From positions 124,001 through 188,000 of the forward strand of contig NZ_VLLI01000010.1 in assembly GCF_007830615.1 (NCBI RefSeq): DNA of 64,000 nucleotides, given 5' to 3'. Below the pieces are notes generated by a model. It did not search any database. It was not told the origin of the DNA and saw only the letters and a list, made by a program, of their open reading frames with translations. Positions within the stretch are counted from its first letter, which is position 1. Every line of letters starts with the position of its first letter. The translations under genes and the position numbers were made by a program. Origin of the DNA: Mucilaginibacter frigoritolerans. GTDB lineage: Bacteria; Bacteroidota; Bacteroidia; Sphingobacteriales; Sphingobacteriaceae. Positions 44,090-52,177 of the stretch are shown here, one piece after another.

Positions 44090-45136
44090 CTATCCTTTTT
44101 TAAACTTATCAGCCAGCATTTTCAACATATCCTCATTAACAGGTTTTGCGGGTTCATTATCCTGCTTTTTAAAAGGCTTTTGATCGTGCCTAATATTTTC
44201 ATTATTTCTTGGAGGATTGGGCTTCTGGAAATCTTTTTTAAATGGTTTCTCAGCAGGCTTTTCCACGGCATTAACATCAACAGGAGCCTGAGGTTTTGGT
44301 TGTACCGGCTTAGGTTGGCGCTCGGCAATTCTTTTGGCAGTAAAACGGTTATGTATTTCTTCCAGCTTGCGTTTAGTATACAAAGGAAAATCCCCCTGCA
44401 TCATCCACGAGTAATAGCTTGGCTCTATTCTTAATACCTCTTCAACAGGTTTGCCCTTATGTTTACCAAAGTTAAAGGTCTCTTCTCCATCTTCATTAAA
44501 AACCATGCGTCCGGCAAAATCAACCGGTTTGCTTAGGTTAGTAAAGTTATGCAAAGCCTCTACATCGTTAACAACGGGGATTGAACGGTTTCCTTTTTTA
44601 TCTTCCCATTCGGTATTCTCATAACGGGCCACCTGGGCAAGCAAAACTTCCATAGTAGCACGGGTATCTGCCTCGGCAGAGTGTGCATTTATAATTTGTT
44701 TATCACAATAAAATTGGTAAGCAGCCTTTAAAGTGCGCTGCTCCATCTGGTGAAATATATTCTGCACATCAACAAAATGGCGGTTATCAAGGCTAAATAA
44801 AATATCGGCCCTTAAAAACTCTTCCATCAGCATAGGGATATCAAACTTATTGGAGTTATATCCGGCAAGGTCACTTACATCAATAAAATCAGCTATTGAT
44901 TGGGCTATTTCTTTAAAAAAAGGCTCACTCTTTATATCTTCATCATAAATACCATGCACTAATGATGATTCCAAAGGTATAGGCATCCCAGGATTAACGC
45001 GAAAAGTTTTCACCTCTTCACTGCCGTCGGGGTGCAACTTTATAACAGATATCTCCACAATACGGTCAATACCAATATTGGTTCCTGTTGTTTCCAGATC
45101 GAAAAATGCCAGCGGGCGCTTTAAATTAAGTTTCAT
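44090..45136 (-). CDS. DnaQ-like 3-prime to 5-prime exonuclease with disordered tail
   Basis: The product has 348 residues from the ATG at 45136. The DEDD exonuclease motifs are FFDLETTGTNI (ExoI, about 13-23), YNSNKFDIPMLMEEF (ExoII) and HSAEADTRATMEVL (ExoIII, with H and D). A second segment near 215-260 (FNFGKHKGKPVEEV and YYSWMMQGDFP) is the DUF3820/exonuclease-associated motif. The last 80 residues are rich in Lys, Pro and Asn and probably disordered. It resembles the Bacteroidota PolC/epsilon-type exonucleases. The gene is convergent with queG. Confidence 0.92.
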   Translation of the reverse strand: MKLNLKRPLAFFDLETTGTNIGIDRIVEISVIKLHPDGSEEVKTFRVNPGMPIPLESSLVHGIYDEDIKSEPFFKEIAQSIADFIDVSDLAGYNSNKFDIPMLMEEFLRADILFSLDNRHFVDVQNIFHQMEQRTLKAAYQFYCDKQIINAHSAEADTRATMEVLLAQVARYENTEWEDKKGNRSIPVVNDVEALHNFTNLSKPVDFAGRMVFNEDGEETFNFGKHKGKPVEEVLRIEPSYYSWMMQGDFPLYTKRKLEEIHNRFTAKRIAERQPKPVQPKPQAPVDVNAVEKPAEKPFKKDFQKPNPPRNNENIRHDQKPFKKQDNEPAKPVNEDMLKMLADKFKKG

Positions 45137-45316
45137 CAATAAGATGTATTATTTACAAGATAATTGTCTTTGCTACTGTTTACGGCTCAGGATTTTTATT
45201 GTTTCTTAAATCGCTACCTTTTAATCATTATGCAAAGGCCGCAAAGGTCATAAAAAGATTTCAGTACTATAAATTAAAATCCAATTAATTTAATTCAATA
45301 AAAATACTAATTTGTC

Positions 45317-45339
45317 GCCACCTTATTCTCAATTTAAAC
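45317..45339 (+). repeat. Duplicated leader repeat, copy 1
   Basis: The 23 nt directly before the first DUF3857 gene are identical to 47438-47460 before the second. The similarity continues into the signal-peptide codons. It records a tandem duplication that included the 5-prime untranslated region. Confidence 0.85.
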
Positions 45340-45340
45340 G

Positions 45341-47329
45341 ATGAAAAAAGTCCTGATAATTATACTTGTTTTATCGTTTTTTAGCAAATTTTCCCAGGCA
45401 CAGGATTTTACTTATGGCACTATTACTCAAGAGGAAATGGATATGGCCAAATATCCCAAAGATACTTCGGCCCACGGTGTAGTTTTGAAAGAATTTGGTG
45501 ATTCGAAAATCACTTATACCAAGCGCGGTATAAGGTTAATACATACTTATCATGTTAAAATAAAGATTTTTGACAATAAAGGTTTCAGTAATGCAACTAT
45601 TGAAATACCTGTTTATGGTAATAATAACGAAGAAGATGATATAAATTATCATCAACCTGTGTACGATATAAAAGGGGTAACTTCTTATAAAGACGAGAAG
45701 GGCTTAACCCAACAAATAGACCTCGAAGACAAGAAAATTTACCAGGTGAAAGATAACAAAAATTGGCTTACTTATAAGTTTGCTATGCCTGGGGTACGCA
45801 ATGGCTGCGTTATCGAATATCAGTTTACTTTTGAAACTTCTTTGCTGGAACACTTCTTCTCATGGGAATTCCAGGGCGCCATTCCAAAAATAAGTTCCGA
45901 ATACGATGTCCATATTCCAGCATTCTGGGACTATAATGCCTCTTTGAGAGGGACGCTTAAGTTGAACACAAGTCAAGCAAAAATTGAATCACCCTGTTTT
46001 TCACTCCCCGGCGCACATTGTGACTGCTCATTTATTGTTTATTCAATGAATGATGTACCTGCATTTGTGGAAGAAGAAGCTATGACTGCGTCTAAAAATT
46101 ACAAATCGGCCATCTATTTCACCCTAATTGATTATACGAACCCTTACACAGGTAAAAAAGGTAATGGCACTAAAGAATGGGCCGACATTGATGATAGATT
46201 AAAAAGCGAACTATTCTTTAATGGTCAATTAAAAAGAAAAGGATTATTAAAAGATAAAATAAGGCAAGTAATTGAAAATAAAACAGACACCTTAAACAAG
46301 GCAAAAGCCATTTACAGTTTTTTGCAAAAATGGTTTAAATGGGATGGGGTTTATGGGATTTATAGTGAGAATTTAAGCAAAGCACTTGATAAACATAGCG
46401 GTAGTGATGCCGATATTAATTTGAGTTTGGTAACAGCACTGAATGCTGCGGGGCTAAATGCGAATGCTGTAATACTATCCACAAGAGAAAATGGCACCAT
46501 AAACAATATCCATCCATCCCTTGATGATTTTAATTATGTTGTAGCAAAATTATTTATCGGCAATCAAAGCTACCTGCTGGATGCTACCGATCCGCTTTTA
46601 CCGTTTGGCGTATTGCCTTTAAGATGCTTAAATGGCAAGGGCCGCGTAATGAGCCTTGATAAACCATCTTACTGGATAGATATGGACACTCATCAAAGTA
46701 AAAGAAGCGCCAGCATTATGGATTTTACTTTGCAGGAAAACGGTAAATTAAAAGGCACTATCACCAACTATTCTATTGGATATGACGCCTATTTAAAAAG
46801 AAATGCAATAAAAAAGTTCAATTCGACCGATGAATATGTTGATGACCGCTATAGCAATTGGCAAAGGCTCAAAGTACTTAAATCTACCATAAACAATCTG
46901 GATAGTCTTGATAAGCCCCTTGAAGAAATTTATGAGGTTGAAATTTCCCAATATGACCAATTAAATAATAGCAAATTCGCCTTTACACCTTTTGTTTTAA
47001 ATAAAATCACCGAAAATCCCTTCAAGTTAGCAGAAAGGTCGTACCCTGTAGATTGGGGGATGCCTTCGGAAGATAAATACATTGTAAACGTTCATTTACC
47101 TGGCGGCTATCTTGTAAATAGCCCTCCACAAAAAATAAATCTGGGATTGCCGAACAATGGAGGAACGTTTTTATCCAGCTATGAACAGCTTGATAATACG
47201 TTCATATTTTCCACTATTACCAAATTCAACAAAGGCATTTATAGTTCGGCGGAGTACCCTTATTTAAAGGAGCTTTATAATAAGATTATTCAAATGGAAA
47301 AAAGTGAAATTGTATTTAGTAAAAAATAA
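45341..47329 (+). CDS. DUF3857 protein with degenerate transglutaminase-like domain, copy 1
   Basis: The product has 662 residues with a signal peptide (about 1-20). An N-terminal DUF3857 beta domain (about 50-220) is followed by a transglutaminase-like domain (about 280-430) and a C-terminal beta region. Where active relatives have GDCK and NH, this protein has SDAD (in HSGSDADINLSL) and NY (in FNYVVAKL). The Asp in LLDATDPLLPFG remains. It therefore lacks the catalytic Cys and His and is probably a pseudoenzyme exported to the periplasm or surface. It is a close paralogue of the next gene. Confidence 0.88.
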   Translation: MKKVLIIILVLSFFSKFSQAQDFTYGTITQEEMDMAKYPKDTSAHGVVLKEFGDSKITYTKRGIRLIHTYHVKIKIFDNKGFSNATIEIPVYGNNNEEDDINYHQPVYDIKGVTSYKDEKGLTQQIDLEDKKIYQVKDNKNWLTYKFAMPGVRNGCVIEYQFTFETSLLEHFFSWEFQGAIPKISSEYDVHIPAFWDYNASLRGTLKLNTSQAKIESPCFSLPGAHCDCSFIVYSMNDVPAFVEEEAMTASKNYKSAIYFTLIDYTNPYTGKKGNGTKEWADIDDRLKSELFFNGQLKRKGLLKDKIRQVIENKTDTLNKAKAIYSFLQKWFKWDGVYGIYSENLSKALDKHSGSDADINLSLVTALNAAGLNANAVILSTRENGTINNIHPSLDDFNYVVAKLFIGNQSYLLDATDPLLPFGVLPLRCLNGKGRVMSLDKPSYWIDMDTHQSKRSASIMDFTLQENGKLKGTITNYSIGYDAYLKRNAIKKFNSTDEYVDDRYSNWQRLKVLKSTINNLDSLDKPLEEIYEVEISQYDQLNNSKFAFTPFVLNKITENPFKLAERSYPVDWGMPSEDKYIVNVHLPGGYLVNSPPQKINLGLPNNGGTFLSSYEQLDNTFIFSTITKFNKGIYSSAEYPYLKELYNKIIQMEKSEIVFSKK

Positions 47330-47437
47330 TTACCATGATGGGTTTTAAATCAAACAACGACTTGCTGTTACTACGTATAACCAGAAGATTTTTTTGATCT
47401 TTTATTCGCTCTTCTAAATCTATTATTTTAATTTGCT

Positions 47438-47460
47438 GCCACCTTATTCTCAATTTAAAC
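47438..47460 (+). repeat. Duplicated leader repeat, copy 2
   Basis: Identical to 45317-45339 and placed at the same distance from the start codon of the second DUF3857 gene (1 nt). A shared promoter or translation signal was copied along with the gene. Confidence 0.85.
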
Positions 47461-47461
47461 A

Positions 47462-49444
47462 ATGAAAAAAGCCCTGATAATTGTACTTATTTTATCACTT
47501 TTCACTAAACTTTCTAAAGCTCAGAACTTCACCTTCGGCACTGCTACCCAACAGGAAATGGATATGACCAAATACGCAAAAGATACATCTGCTCATGCAG
47601 TGGTTTTGCAAGAGTTTGGTGAATCAAAAATGAATGTGAGTAGCGATGACTATATTAAAGTATTTTTCACCTATCATGTTAAAATAAAGATTTTCGATAA
47701 TAAGGGCTTTGATAACGGCACTGTTCAAATACCTGTTTATAACAATAGTAATACAGATTTGTATGAAGATGTCAGTAATATTAAAGGCATTACCACCTAT
47801 AAAGATGATAACGGTTTAACAAGGCAAATAGAGCTCGAAGACAAAAAAATATACCCGGTAAAAGAAAATAAGCATTGGGCCAATTATAAATTTGCGTTAC
47901 CCGGCTTACGGAATGGCTGTATTGTAGAATATCAATACACTATTGAATCACCCTATTGGGAAAACTTTCACTCATGGCAGTTTCAAACCGATATTCCTAA
48001 AATAAGTTCGGAATATGATGTCCATATTCCCGGTTTTTGGAATTATAATGCATCTATCAGAGGGTTTCTAAAACTTGACAAAAACACATCCGAAATAGAG
48101 AAGGAATGTTTTTCATCAGGAGGTGCACATTGTGATTGTTCATTTATCACTTATGGCATGCACAATATTCCGGCATTTATAGAAGAAGATGCTATGACAG
48201 CACCCAAAAACTACAGATCGGCTATAAACTTTGAGCTGGTTGACTATATGAATCCATATACAGGAGCAAAAGTAAGATACACTAAAGAATGGAAAGACGT
48301 TGATTATCAACTCAAAACAGATTCTTATTTTGGTCGCCAGTTAAAAAGAGAGAGCTTATTAAAAGACAGGATCATTCCCGTAATTGCTGGTAAAACTGAC
48401 GATTTAAGTAAGGCTAAAGCAATTTACGCTTATTTACAAAAGTGGTTTAAGTGGAATGAGTATAGTGGTATTTCTTGTGTCGACGGCTTAAATAAAGCAT
48501 TGGACTCGCATAGCGGTAGTGTTGCTGATATTAATTTTTCATTAATTAATGCACTGAAAGCTGCAGGCTTAAAGGCCGACGCTGTAATATTATCTACACG
48601 GGAAAATGGCAGTATCAATAGCCTTTACCCGGTTATTGGCGATTTCAATTATGTAGTAGCTAAAGTTGACATTGGTACTGATAGTTATTTCCTTGATGCT
48701 ACCGATCCGCTTTTACCATTTGGTATGTTGCCTTTAAAATGCCTTAACGGACAAGGTCGTGTAATGAGCTTGGACAAACCATCTTATTTTGTTGATCTTA
48801 TTACAAAACAAAAACAAAAAAGCACCTATTCAATGGAGTTTACCTTACAGGAAGATGGTAAGCTAAAAGGCACCATCATAAACTATTCTATTGGTTATGA
48901 TGCCTATTTAAAAAGAAAAGCCATTAAGAAATTCAACTCAACCGATGAATATATTGAGGCAATTAACAGTCGGTTACCAAAACTTAAAATACTTAAGTCA
49001 ACTATAAATGCTCTGGACAGCCTTGACCAGCCAGTAGGTGAGATTTACGAAGTTGAAATCTCATTATATGACAAAGTGAGTAACGGCAACTTCACATTTA
49101 ATCCCTTTTTCCTTAACAAGATCACCGAAAATCCCTTTAAAATGACAGATAGACTATATCCGGTAGACTGGGGTATGGCATCTGATCAAAGAAATATTTT
49201 GACCATTCATTTAGCTAAGGGATACATAGTTGCAACACCGCCGCAAACATTAAACGTAGAGATGCCTAATAACGGCGGGCGGTTTTTATCCACTTATGAT
49301 CCACTTGATAACACCTTTACCTTTTCAAACATCATTCAGTTTAATAAGGGAATATACAGTCCTGATGAGTATCCTTATTTAAAAGAACTATATAATAAGA
49401 TTATTCAGACAGAAAAAGGTGAAATGGTTTTTAAGAAGAAATAA
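47462..49444 (+). CDS. DUF3857 protein with degenerate transglutaminase-like domain, copy 2
   Basis: The product has 660 residues. It shares the signal peptide, domain order and most of the sequence with the preceding gene, including the exact segment CLNG-GRVMSLDKPSY. The catalytic positions are again lost: SVAD in place of GDCK, and NY in place of NH. Its stop codon overlaps the start of the third gene as TAATG, so translation of the two is coupled. Function is unknown; Bacteroidota DUF3857 proteins are exported and some are linked to peptide or glycan handling. Confidence 0.88.
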   Translation: MKKALIIVLILSLFTKLSKAQNFTFGTATQQEMDMTKYAKDTSAHAVVLQEFGESKMNVSSDDYIKVFFTYHVKIKIFDNKGFDNGTVQIPVYNNSNTDLYEDVSNIKGITTYKDDNGLTRQIELEDKKIYPVKENKHWANYKFALPGLRNGCIVEYQYTIESPYWENFHSWQFQTDIPKISSEYDVHIPGFWNYNASIRGFLKLDKNTSEIEKECFSSGGAHCDCSFITYGMHNIPAFIEEDAMTAPKNYRSAINFELVDYMNPYTGAKVRYTKEWKDVDYQLKTDSYFGRQLKRESLLKDRIIPVIAGKTDDLSKAKAIYAYLQKWFKWNEYSGISCVDGLNKALDSHSGSVADINFSLINALKAAGLKADAVILSTRENGSINSLYPVIGDFNYVVAKVDIGTDSYFLDATDPLLPFGMLPLKCLNGQGRVMSLDKPSYFVDLITKQKQKSTYSMEFTLQEDGKLKGTIINYSIGYDAYLKRKAIKKFNSTDEYIEAINSRLPKLKILKSTINALDSLDQPVGEIYEVEISLYDKVSNGNFTFNPFFLNKITENPFKMTDRLYPVDWGMASDQRNILTIHLAKGYIVATPPQTLNVEMPNNGGRFLSTYDPLDNTFTFSNIIQFNKGIYSPDEYPYLKELYNKIIQTEKGEMVFKKK

Positions 49445-51354
49445 TGAGAATATTTATAGTAATAACTTGTTTACTGCTGTTTTTTAAGGCTGCTGACGCA
49501 CAAGAAAATTATGATGCGAGCCTTATTTCAAAAGAACTGATGCCCTATGCTACAGTTGTTATACGCAATAGCGAAACAACTATTGAGGTAAAAGACTTAA
49601 GTAATGTTAATTATCACATTACAAAAGCGATAACTGTACTCAATAAAAATGGTGATGATATGGCCCGGTTGATTGTTGAGTATGATAAAATCACAGAATT
49701 AAAATCCATTAAAGGGGCCATTTACAACTCATTTGGAAAACAGATCAGCAAGTTTTCAAAAAGTGACTGTGAAGATTATAGCAACGCCCATGATTTTTCT
49801 TTATTTGAAGACGCACGAGTGAAAGTATACACACCTTCTGTTACTGAGTACCCCTACACCATTGTTTACGATTACGAATATCGGTCAAAACAAACCTTGG
49901 ATATAGATAAATGGGAGCCAGTTGAACATACCGGTATTGCTGTTGAAAAAAGCTCATTTACCTTTATTTGTAAACCCGATTTTAATATCAATTATAAAGC
50001 GTCAAATCTTGCTGGTAAACCATTGATAAGTACCGACACTCATGGCTTAAAAACCTATACATGGCAACTTAATAATCAAAAAGCGGCAAAGCACGAACCA
50101 TTTAGCCCATATCATGACAGCTTTTTACCTGGTGTTCAAATAGCCCCTCAAAACTTCACCTATTATGGCATTAACGGAACTTATAACAATTGGGAAGATT
50201 TAGGTAAATGGGAATATAATAACCTGATTGCAAGCAGACAGAATTTAGATTCTGAAACCATCCAGCATATAAAAGAAATTACAAAAGACATTGCCGACCC
50301 AAAACAAAAAGCAAAAAAAGTATATGAGTACATGCAAAACAAAACACATTATATTAGTGTACAAGTAGGTATTGGCGGTATCCAACCATTTTTAGCAGCG
50401 GATGTTGACAAGCAAAATTATGGCGATTGCAAGGCCCTGGTTAATTACACACAGGCATTGTTAAAAGCAATTGATATAAACTCATACTACTGCATTGTAC
50501 AGGCAGATAATGATTATACAATTGGCTTACAAAATGACTTCCCAAGTTTAAACCAGGGGAATCATATTATTTTATGCATTCCATTTAAAAATGATACCAC
50601 ATGGGCAGATTGTACCAGTCAAACTATTCCTTTTGGGTATTTAGGTAGTTTTACCGACGACCGAAACGTATTAGCCTGTACCCCTGAAGGTGGAAAACTA
50701 ATGCACACTCCTAAATACACCCTAAAAGATAATGTTAAGAGGCGTAAAGCAAACTTTGCAATCGACAATGAGGGAGCAATATCTGGCAATATGACCACCG
50801 TTTTTAAGGGAGTTGACTATGAATACAGGGATGAACTAATAAATGAACCACGTACGGAGCAGAATAAAATGCTGCAAAAAATATATCCTATTAATAACCT
50901 TTTGATTGATAAGCTGGATTTGCAACAGGATAAAAGTTTTAATCCGTCAACTACAGAAAACATAACTTTACACGCCCGGGATTATGCTTCTTTCTCGGAT
51001 GGGAAATATTACTTTCTGTTAAACCCTGTAAACCGGATAGAGGAAACACCTAAAGAAGTACGCAACCGCATAAATGATGTTTACATAGCGCGTGGCTATA
51101 CGGAAGAAGATGAGGTAACTTATACCATCCCTTCTGGTTTTCGCCCGGAAAAAGAGCCCTTAATGGTATCTATTGAGAAACCATTCGGCAAGTTTACTGC
51201 AACAATGGTATTAATTGGAAATCAGTTGACCTATAAACGGAAGTTGCAATTTATTGAGGGTACCTACAGCAAAGACACTTATCAGGATTTAGTTGATTTT
51301 TACCAGGCCATTGTTGATGCCGACGAATACAACGTGGTACTCACCAAAAACTAA
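49444..51354 (+). CDS. DUF3857 transglutaminase-like protein with intact catalytic residues
   Basis: The product has 636 residues with a signal peptide (about 1-19). DUF3857 covers about 40-220 and the transglutaminase-like domain about 265-410. Unlike its two neighbours it keeps the Cys in NYGDCKALVNY (about 325), the His in NQGNHIILCI and the Asp in TWADCTSQ, so it may be an active cysteine protease or amidase-type enzyme. It starts within the stop of the second paralogue (TAATG). Coupled production of one intact and at least one degenerate member suggests a complex (inference). Confidence 0.88.
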   Translation: MRIFIVITCLLLFFKAADAQENYDASLISKELMPYATVVIRNSETTIEVKDLSNVNYHITKAITVLNKNGDDMARLIVEYDKITELKSIKGAIYNSFGKQISKFSKSDCEDYSNAHDFSLFEDARVKVYTPSVTEYPYTIVYDYEYRSKQTLDIDKWEPVEHTGIAVEKSSFTFICKPDFNINYKASNLAGKPLISTDTHGLKTYTWQLNNQKAAKHEPFSPYHDSFLPGVQIAPQNFTYYGINGTYNNWEDLGKWEYNNLIASRQNLDSETIQHIKEITKDIADPKQKAKKVYEYMQNKTHYISVQVGIGGIQPFLAADVDKQNYGDCKALVNYTQALLKAIDINSYYCIVQADNDYTIGLQNDFPSLNQGNHIILCIPFKNDTTWADCTSQTIPFGYLGSFTDDRNVLACTPEGGKLMHTPKYTLKDNVKRRKANFAIDNEGAISGNMTTVFKGVDYEYRDELINEPRTEQNKMLQKIYPINNLLIDKLDLQQDKSFNPSTTENITLHARDYASFSDGKYYFLLNPVNRIEETPKEVRNRINDVYIARGYTEEDEVTYTIPSGFRPEKEPLMVSIEKPFGKFTATMVLIGNQLTYKRKLQFIEGTYSKDTYQDLVDFYQAIVDADEYNVVLTKN

Positions 51355-51476
51355 CTAAAAATTATGATGCCTAAGATAATACCCACTATCATAATAACAT
51401 AAAGGAGTATTTCATTGCCAGCGTACTTTTTATACTTTGTCCAGAAAGAGTAATCCTGCTTTGGTTCTTCAGCCAT
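51351..51476 (-). CDS. Small single-pass membrane protein (41 aa)
   Basis: On the minus strand an ATG at 51476 opens 41 codons. A charged N-terminus (MAEEPKQDYSFWTKYKKYAG) precedes one strong membrane span (ILLYVIMIVGIILGIIIF). It lies 27 nt after the NlpC/P60 gene in the same direction and overlaps the 3-prime end of the convergent DUF3857 gene by 4 nt. The clean separation of soluble head and hydrophobic tail argues for a real gene. I do not know the family. Confidence 0.58.
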   Translation of the reverse strand: MAEEPKQDYSFWTKYKKYAGNEILLYVIMIVGIILGIIIFS

Positions 51477-51503
51477 GTTACAAAAATACGGAATAAACTG
51501 CAA

Positions 51504-52070
51504 TTATTTTCCGTTTGAGGCACTGGTATCATCCGGAATGATGGATCCACAGCGTGAAAAGTATTTGTAAGTATAAGGATCATGCAGTTTAGTGATCATT
51601 ACCCCGTGTGATGAACTGGCATGTACGTAATAACCATTTTGCAAATAAATACCAACGTGGCTAAACTTTTTACCATCATAATCAAAAAACACCAAATCGC
51701 CTTCGGTTAATTGCTCTTCGTATTTTCTTTTAATTGCGATAACCTGCTGACCTGTTGTACGTGGTATATTAATACCATAAACTTGCTGCTCCAATAACAA
51801 AGCCAATCCCGAGCAATCAATACCATCTTTATCTAGTCCACCAAATTTGTAAGGAGTGCCCATCCATTGGTCTACAAAGGCGTATAAACGGCCATTTTGT
51901 ATATCGCTTCTGTCAACCCCTAAAATAGTAGCGTATTTATCGGCAATATTGGTTTGTGGTTTAACCACTTCGCCTGGCTCACCGCGCATTACAGCTTTCC
52001 TGGAATGACATGACGAAAAACCAATAGCAAACAATAGTAAAATGCAATACAGGTAGTGTACTTTATTCAT
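51504..52070 (-). CDS. NlpC/P60 family cell-wall hydrolase, lipoprotein
   Basis: The product has 188 residues. A lipoprotein signal ends in FSSC (Cys about 21). The NlpC/P60 domain (about 60-180) shows GTPYKFGGLDKDGIDCSGLA with the catalytic Cys, and FSHVGIYLQNGYYVHASS with the His. Such D,L-endopeptidases cleave peptidoglycan stem peptides. It lies 107 nt downstream of mutS on the same strand and upstream of the 41-aa membrane protein. Confidence 0.93.
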   Translation of the reverse strand: MNKVHYLYCILLLFAIGFSSCHSRKAVMRGEPGEVVKPQTNIADKYATILGVDRSDIQNGRLYAFVDQWMGTPYKFGGLDKDGIDCSGLALLLEQQVYGINIPRTTGQQVIAIKRKYEEQLTEGDLVFFDYDGKKFSHVGIYLQNGYYVHASSSHGVMITKLHDPYTYKYFSRCGSIIPDDTSASNGK

Positions 52071-52177
52071 ACCCTAAAAATACGGTCAAACACGTGTTCG
52101 GGTTATGCTGATATTGTTAACATATTAACAATTGGATCTGCTAAGGCCTTAAAATGACCAGCTTGAAAATTCTAGTA

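Noticed and set aside
44081..44434. 117-codon plus-strand frame
   Set aside because: It is antisense to the disordered tail of the exonuclease gene, whose own motifs are clear.
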